8,022 bases of DNA. Source: Candidatus Aminicenantota bacterium. GTDB taxonomy: Bacteria > Acidobacteriota > B3-B38 > Guanabaribacteriales > B3-B38. A program made the position numbers and the translations under genes. The notes beneath the pieces are model-generated. The model saw nothing but the letters and a program-made list of their open reading frames with translations, did no database searches and was not told the origin of the DNA. Positions 4,822 to 8,022 of this stretch are shown here, piece after piece; the first letter of the stretch is position 1, and each line of letters begins with the position of its first letter. The stretch is taken from contig JAOUOQ010000078.1 of NCBI GenBank assembly GCA_029880275.1, positions 1 through 8,022 of the forward strand, in the 5' to 3' direction.

Positions 4822-6930
4822 ATGAAAAGGAAAGCTTTTCTTGTTCTATGTTTATTTTTCCTTGTACTGGTTGTTTTTTCCTCTTGGGTCCCGGGGCAAG
4901 AGGGAGAAAAGAAAGAGGTTGAAAAGCCTCGAGTCATCAGTTTTGATGATATTCAATCTTTCAAAGGAGTATCCGGTATTATCTCTCCAGATGGTGAAAC
5001 TATCCTTTACATAGTGCAGGAAATTGACCGGGAAAAGAATGAAACCCATTCCTTTGCCTGGAAAATTCCTTTCCAGGGAGGCGAAGCCATCAAAATGACC
5101 ACTGAGCCTCTGAAGGATAGAGCCTTTCAGTGGAAACCCGATAGCAAGAGATTTTCTTTTCTGGGAGAAAGAGGAAAGGATAAGGGGCTGTTTATCATGA
5201 ATCCCAACGGCGGTGAGCCGGAGAAGCTCTTCGACCACGAGGAGGGAATCAACGAGTACAAATGGAGCCCTGATGGTAAAAAAATCGCTTTCATTGCCAG
5301 GGATAAGCTCTCCAAACATAAAGAAAAACTGAAAAAGGAAAAGAAGGACGCCGTCGTTGAAGACCAAGACTTTGTCATGAGCCACCTCTGGATTTACGAT
5401 ACAGAGACCAAAAAAGCAGAGCGCCTGACAGAGGGAAGTGATTTTACCGTGAACTCCTTCAACTGGAGCCCAGACTCAAAAGCCATTACCTTCTCCGCCA
5501 CGCCGACACCAAGACCCATCGATTCTCCTAAATCCGATGTTTATATCATATCGGCTGAAATCCCCAAGAGCTCTTTAGAGGAGAAAGAGGAAAAAGCTGA
5601 GAAGGAAGAGGAAAAAGAAGAAGAAAAACCAAAGGTGAAACTTCCAGCTCCTAAAAAGCTCACCGTCAATCCAGGTGCAGATGCAAACCCCCAGTTCACA
5701 CCCGATGGAAAATACATTGTCTATAGAATCCAGGAGCCGGGGGAGCTCATTGGCTATTCCCGGGCAGCTCGGCTCTCCATAGAGGGAGAAACACCTGAAG
5801 ATATAAGCCCTAAGATGGATGTTCAGCCTTCCTCTTACCAGTTTACTCCGGACGGAGAAACAGTTTATTTCTCCGCTACCACGGGAACAGAGTCCCATAT
5901 ATACCGCATGAGCCTCAAGGATAGAATACCCCAGGCAATAACGGTGGGGAGCGGAGTCTGGTCAGGAGTCAACTTTTGCAAGGGCAGAAAGCGCATGGCT
6001 TTCTCCTACACCGATACCTCTCAGCCTGCAGAGCTCCATTCCTCCCTAACTTCAGAGTATAAGCCGAAAAAGCTGACCAATCTCAACCAGAATATAGAGA
6101 ACTTCAAGCTCGGAAAGACGGAGGTCATTCGCTGGAAGAGTTTCGATAATCTGGAAATAGAAGGGCTGCTGGTCTATCCGGTGGATTTTGAGGAAGGGGA
6201 AAAATATCCCCTGATTGTCCAGATCCATGGTGGACCCAGTGGCGTTTACACGAAAAGCTTTGATGTTACGGGGCAGTACTTTGCCGGGCAGGGGTATTTC
6301 TATTTTAAGCCTAATTTCCGGGGCTCCAGCGGCTACGGGGATGAATTTCAGCGAGCTGATATTGGAGATTGGGGCGGAGGCGATTACCAGGACATCATCA
6401 CAGGGGTGCGCCACCTCATCAAAAAAGGCTTCATTGATGAGGAAAGAATGGGGGTCATGGGCTGGAGCTATGGCGGCTACATGACCGCCTGGGTGGTGAC
6501 TCAAACCGATATCTTCAAGGCAGCGGTTGTGGGAGCTGGCATCACGGAGAACATCTCTATGTGGGGTACTCAGGATATTCCCCATGTGTTTGAAGCCTAT
6601 TTTGGGGGAGGCCCTTATGAAAAAGGGCTGATGGAGCTCTATTTAAAGCTATCCCCATTAAGCCATGTGCGCAAGGCGAAAACGCCCACCTTGATTCTCC
6701 ATGGCGAGAACGACCAACGGGTGCCCACAGGACAGGCTTCCTTGTTTTATCGGGCTCTGAAAGCAGTTAAAATTCCCACCCAGCTTGTCTGGTATCCGAG
6801 GTCGGGTCATGGTCCGAGAGAGCCAAATCTACGCCTGGATGTTGTCAAGCGACAGGCTGCCTGGTTTTCAAAATACCTGCTGGGTAAAGAAATGGAAATC
6901 TGGCCGGAGGAGAAGGAAGAAAAGAAGTAA
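4822..6930 (+). CDS. Secreted S9 family peptidase (prolyl oligopeptidase / acylaminoacyl-peptidase type)
   Basis: The 702-residue product has a signal peptide (1-25, KRKAFLVLCLFFLVLVVFSSW then VPGQ), a beta-propeller domain with SPDG/TPDG blade repeats (about 40-420; e.g. WSPDGKKIAFIA, NWSPDSKAITFSA, FTPDGKYIVYRI) and a C-terminal alpha/beta hydrolase domain (about 430-692). The serine-protease triad is complete: Ser549 in GWSYGGYM, Asp631 in HGENDQRVP and His663 in SGHGPREP. HGGP (469-472) provides the oxyanion region. S9 enzymes cleave peptides, often after proline or from blocked or free N-termini; which activity applies here cannot be told from sequence. Length is normal for S9B/S9C members. 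Two charged inserts (about 161-183 and 250-275) interrupt the propeller. AAGGGGGG (4809-4816) is the ribosome binding site, 5 nt from the ATG. It has its own promoter and is divergent from the sigma operon. It probably acts in the periplasm or outside, supplying peptides for uptake. Confidence 0.96.
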   Translation: MKRKAFLVLCLFFLVLVVFSSWVPGQEGEKKEVEKPRVISFDDIQSFKGVSGIISPDGETILYIVQEIDREKNETHSFAWKIPFQGGEAIKMTTEPLKDRAFQWKPDSKRFSFLGERGKDKGLFIMNPNGGEPEKLFDHEEGINEYKWSPDGKKIAFIARDKLSKHKEKLKKEKKDAVVEDQDFVMSHLWIYDTETKKAERLTEGSDFTVNSFNWSPDSKAITFSATPTPRPIDSPKSDVYIISAEIPKSSLEEKEEKAEKEEEKEEEKPKVKLPAPKKLTVNPGADANPQFTPDGKYIVYRIQEPGELIGYSRAARLSIEGETPEDISPKMDVQPSSYQFTPDGETVYFSATTGTESHIYRMSLKDRIPQAITVGSGVWSGVNFCKGRKRMAFSYTDTSQPAELHSSLTSEYKPKKLTNLNQNIENFKLGKTEVIRWKSFDNLEIEGLLVYPVDFEEGEKYPLIVQIHGGPSGVYTKSFDVTGQYFAGQGYFYFKPNFRGSSGYGDEFQRADIGDWGGGDYQDIITGVRHLIKKGFIDEERMGVMGWSYGGYMTAWVVTQTDIFKAAVVGAGITENISMWGTQDIPHVFEAYFGGGPYEKGLMELYLKLSPLSHVRKAKTPTLILHGENDQRVPTGQASLFYRALKAVKIPTQLVWYPRSGHGPREPNLRLDVVKRQAAWFSKYLLGKEMEIWPEEKEEKK

Positions 6931-7096
6931 TAGCGAATTATATTTTATTTCATCTTGTCGAGCGGTGGCTTCCTTCTACAGCTTTTTTGCGGCATCTCTC
7001 TGCTGAGCTGAGTGATATAATTAGAGAGTCCTTGGTTATAAACTTAATGGGGGGAGCTTTTTAGTACCTTTGCCTGAATATAATTGTGAACAGCCT

Positions 7097-7120
7097 CCCA
7101 TTTAAGGTATGGGTCTCTTT
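7097..7120 (+). terminator. Weak terminator-like hairpin between peptidase and esterase-like genes
   Basis: CCCAT (7097-7101) and ATGGG (7109-7113) form a 5-bp stem with a 7-nt loop, followed by the T-rich TCTCTTTTATT. The stem is short. Its left arm can instead pair with AATGGGGGG (7046-7054) upstream, giving nine pairs including one G-U, which would prevent the terminator. This could end peptidase transcription or form an attenuator for the next gene. Confidence 0.35.
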
Positions 7121-7180
7121 TATTAATATCTCGGCGTGCATTTTCCTCAAAATGTAAATTGTTATTGCGAGCTGATAAGA

Positions 7181-7197
7181 ATGTTCCAATTGAACAT
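7181..7197. repeat. 17-bp palindrome, possible operator
   Basis: ATGTTC (7181-7186) and GAACAT (7192-7197) are exact reverse complements around CAATT. With one bulged A, flanking AAGA and TCTT extend the symmetry to about 24 bp. It sits about 100 bp upstream of the esterase-like gene, in the position of a transcription-factor site. No T run follows it, so it is not a terminator. Confidence 0.4.
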
Positions 7198-7214
7198 CTT
7201 AAAAAATGAGCATA

Positions 7215-7247
7215 CTGGCAGAGCTTTTTCAGATCCCTATATATAAG
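7215..7247 (+). promoter_or_regulatory. Candidate promoter of the esterase-like gene
   Basis: CTGGCA (7215-7220) lies 17 bp before the TATATATAAG run (7238-7247). Each hexamer matches the sigma-70 consensus at only 4 of 6 positions. The location, about 45 bp upstream of the ATG and just downstream of the 17-bp palindrome, makes it plausible but unproven. Confidence 0.3.
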
Positions 7248-7297
7248 CTCCTGGAATCGTATTTTTAATTTTCACCTATATTTTGGAGGGAATTAGT

Positions 7298-8022
7298 ATG
7301 AGACAGGCAAGTTCAAGAAAACCACTATTGTCCTTCACCCTGGCAGTTCTGATCCTGGTTTTAGTTTTGCCAGTACTGGGTGGCTCAAAAGAAGCAAAAT
7401 CAAGCGGTAAGCTTCGTTTCGGAATTTCCTTCCCCAAAGAACGGAGTGCGGAACCGATTGATGGAAGAATGCTGTTAATGGTCTCTACCAATGGCACTAC
7501 CGAGCCACGCTTCCAGATCAGCGATGGTCCAGCTACGCAATTAATTTTCGGAATCAATGTTGATGGTCTCCAACCAGATGAGGCAGCGGTCATCGACGAG
7601 AATGTCTTCGGTTATCCGCTGGAAAGCATTTCGGAGATACCAGCGGGGGAATACTGGGTTCAGGCGCTTCTGCATCGTTATGAGACTTTTCATCGTGCTG
7701 ACGGTCACACGGTAAAATTACCGATGGACCGAGGGGAGGGTCAAAGATGGAATCGAGCACCCGGCAACCTTTACAGCACACCTAAGAAAGTGCGGATTGA
7801 CCCCCAAAAGGACGAGTTGATCCGAATTTCTCTTGACCAGGAGATTCCTCCGTTTCCAGAGCGCAAAGACACCAAATATATCAAGCATGTAAGCATCCAG
7901 AGCAAATTATTAACCGAGTTCTGGGGACGTCCCATGCACCTGGAAGCCATTATTCTTCTGCCAGAAGGCTTCGAGGAGCATCCACAAGCGCGCTACCCGC
8001 TGATGATTTATCATGGACACCA
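7298..8022 (+). CDS. Exported esterase-like alpha/beta-hydrolase protein, N-terminal 241 codons, truncated by the window edge
   Basis: The frame is open from the ATG at 7298 to the window end. TTGGAGGG (7283-7290) stands 7 nt upstream. Residues 1-30 form a signal peptide (basic MRQASSRKP, then a hydrophobic run to PVLGG). The next region (about 40-205) is a beta-rich N-terminal part with segments such as LRFGISFPKERSAEPIDGR and EIPAGEYWVQALLHRYETFH; I do not recognise it as a named domain. From about 208, WGRPMHLEAIILLPEGF…YPLMIYHGH looks like the first strands of an esterase D/enterochelin-esterase-like alpha/beta hydrolase, the final HGH lying where the oxyanion loop is expected. The nucleophile and remaining triad lie beyond the window, so catalytic activity cannot be confirmed. 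Similar two-part secreted proteins are, to my recollection, common in Acidobacteriota. Substrate is unknown. It has the same strand as the S9 peptidase but is 367 bp away, so it is probably a separate unit. Confidence 0.88.
   Translation, partial: MRQASSRKPLLSFTLAVLILVLVLPVLGGSKEAKSSGKLRFGISFPKERSAEPIDGRMLLMVSTNGTTEPRFQISDGPATQLIFGINVDGLQPDEAAVIDENVFGYPLESISEIPAGEYWVQALLHRYETFHRADGHTVKLPMDRGEGQRWNRAPGNLYSTPKKVRIDPQKDELIRISLDQEIPPFPERKDTKYIKHVSIQSKLLTEFWGRPMHLEAIILLPEGFEEHPQARYPLMIYHGH

Larger units (their letters stand above)
6931..7297. other. Gene-free region between the peptidase and esterase-like genes
   Basis: No credible gene was found in these 367 bp. The stretch is AT-rich and holds candidate alternative hairpins (7046-7120), a perfect TATAAT at 7079-7084 without a good -35 partner, a 17-bp palindrome (7181-7197), and a weak promoter candidate close to the next gene. 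No clear intrinsic terminator lies directly behind the peptidase stop codon. Confidence 0.55.

Noticed and set aside
4852..6585. Long minus-strand frames (177 codons each) opposite the S9 peptidase
   Set aside because: The plus-strand frame carries a signal peptide, propeller repeats and a complete catalytic triad. The opposite frames are by-products of its codon use.
7276..7781. Minus-strand frames of 105 and 63 codons at the right end
   Set aside because: They are antisense to the esterase-like gene, which has a signal peptide, a good ribosome binding site and an open frame to the window end.

Overview
The window comes from a bacterium with Gram-negative-style exported proteins, strong Shine-Dalgarno sites (AAGGAG/AAAGGAGG types) and sigma-70-like promoters. 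That argues against Bacteroidota, which rarely use such sites. The mix of a secreted S9 peptidase with lysine/glutamate-rich inserts, an exported esterase-like protein and a zinc-finger anti-sigma operon recalls Acidobacteriota or Candidatus Aminicenantes. This placement rests on general resemblance only and is tentative.

Layout. (1) 1-2230, minus strand: a two-gene unit read leftward from a near-consensus promoter (TTGACA, 17 bp, TATAAA at 2355-2327). It encodes a proline-racemase-superfamily enzyme whose second catalytic Cys is replaced by Thr, the signature of trans-3-hydroxy-L-proline dehydratase. After 64 bp comes an exported LacZ-type GH2 beta-galactosidase, cut by the left edge. (2) 2231-2610: a gene-free stretch with that promoter, a 9-bp inverted repeat upstream of it and a terminator-like hairpin serving the next operon. 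(3) 2611-4568, minus strand: a tight four-gene operon, in transcription order ECF sigma factor, zinc-binding membrane anti-sigma factor, three-TM protein with two zinc ribbons, and small coiled-coil protein. Gaps are 17, 10 and 26 bp, and two ribosome binding sites overlap the previous stop codon. (4) 4569-4821: a divergent promoter region. (5) 4822-6930, plus strand: a secreted S9 prolyl-oligopeptidase-family peptidase with a complete catalytic triad. (6) 6931-7297: a gene-free stretch with a possible attenuator-like pair of alternative hairpins and a 17-bp palindrome. (7) 7298-8022, plus strand: an exported esterase-like alpha/beta hydrolase, cut by the right edge.

How it fits together. The outer genes suggest degradation of external proteins and glycans: exported peptidase, exported beta-galactosidase, exported esterase-like protein, and cytoplasmic conversion of trans-3-hydroxyproline, a residue of collagen. 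The central operon looks like a membrane-sensing regulatory module with two uncharacterised accessory proteins, and it is the least explained part of the window. No RNA genes, mobile elements or CRISPR arrays were seen.
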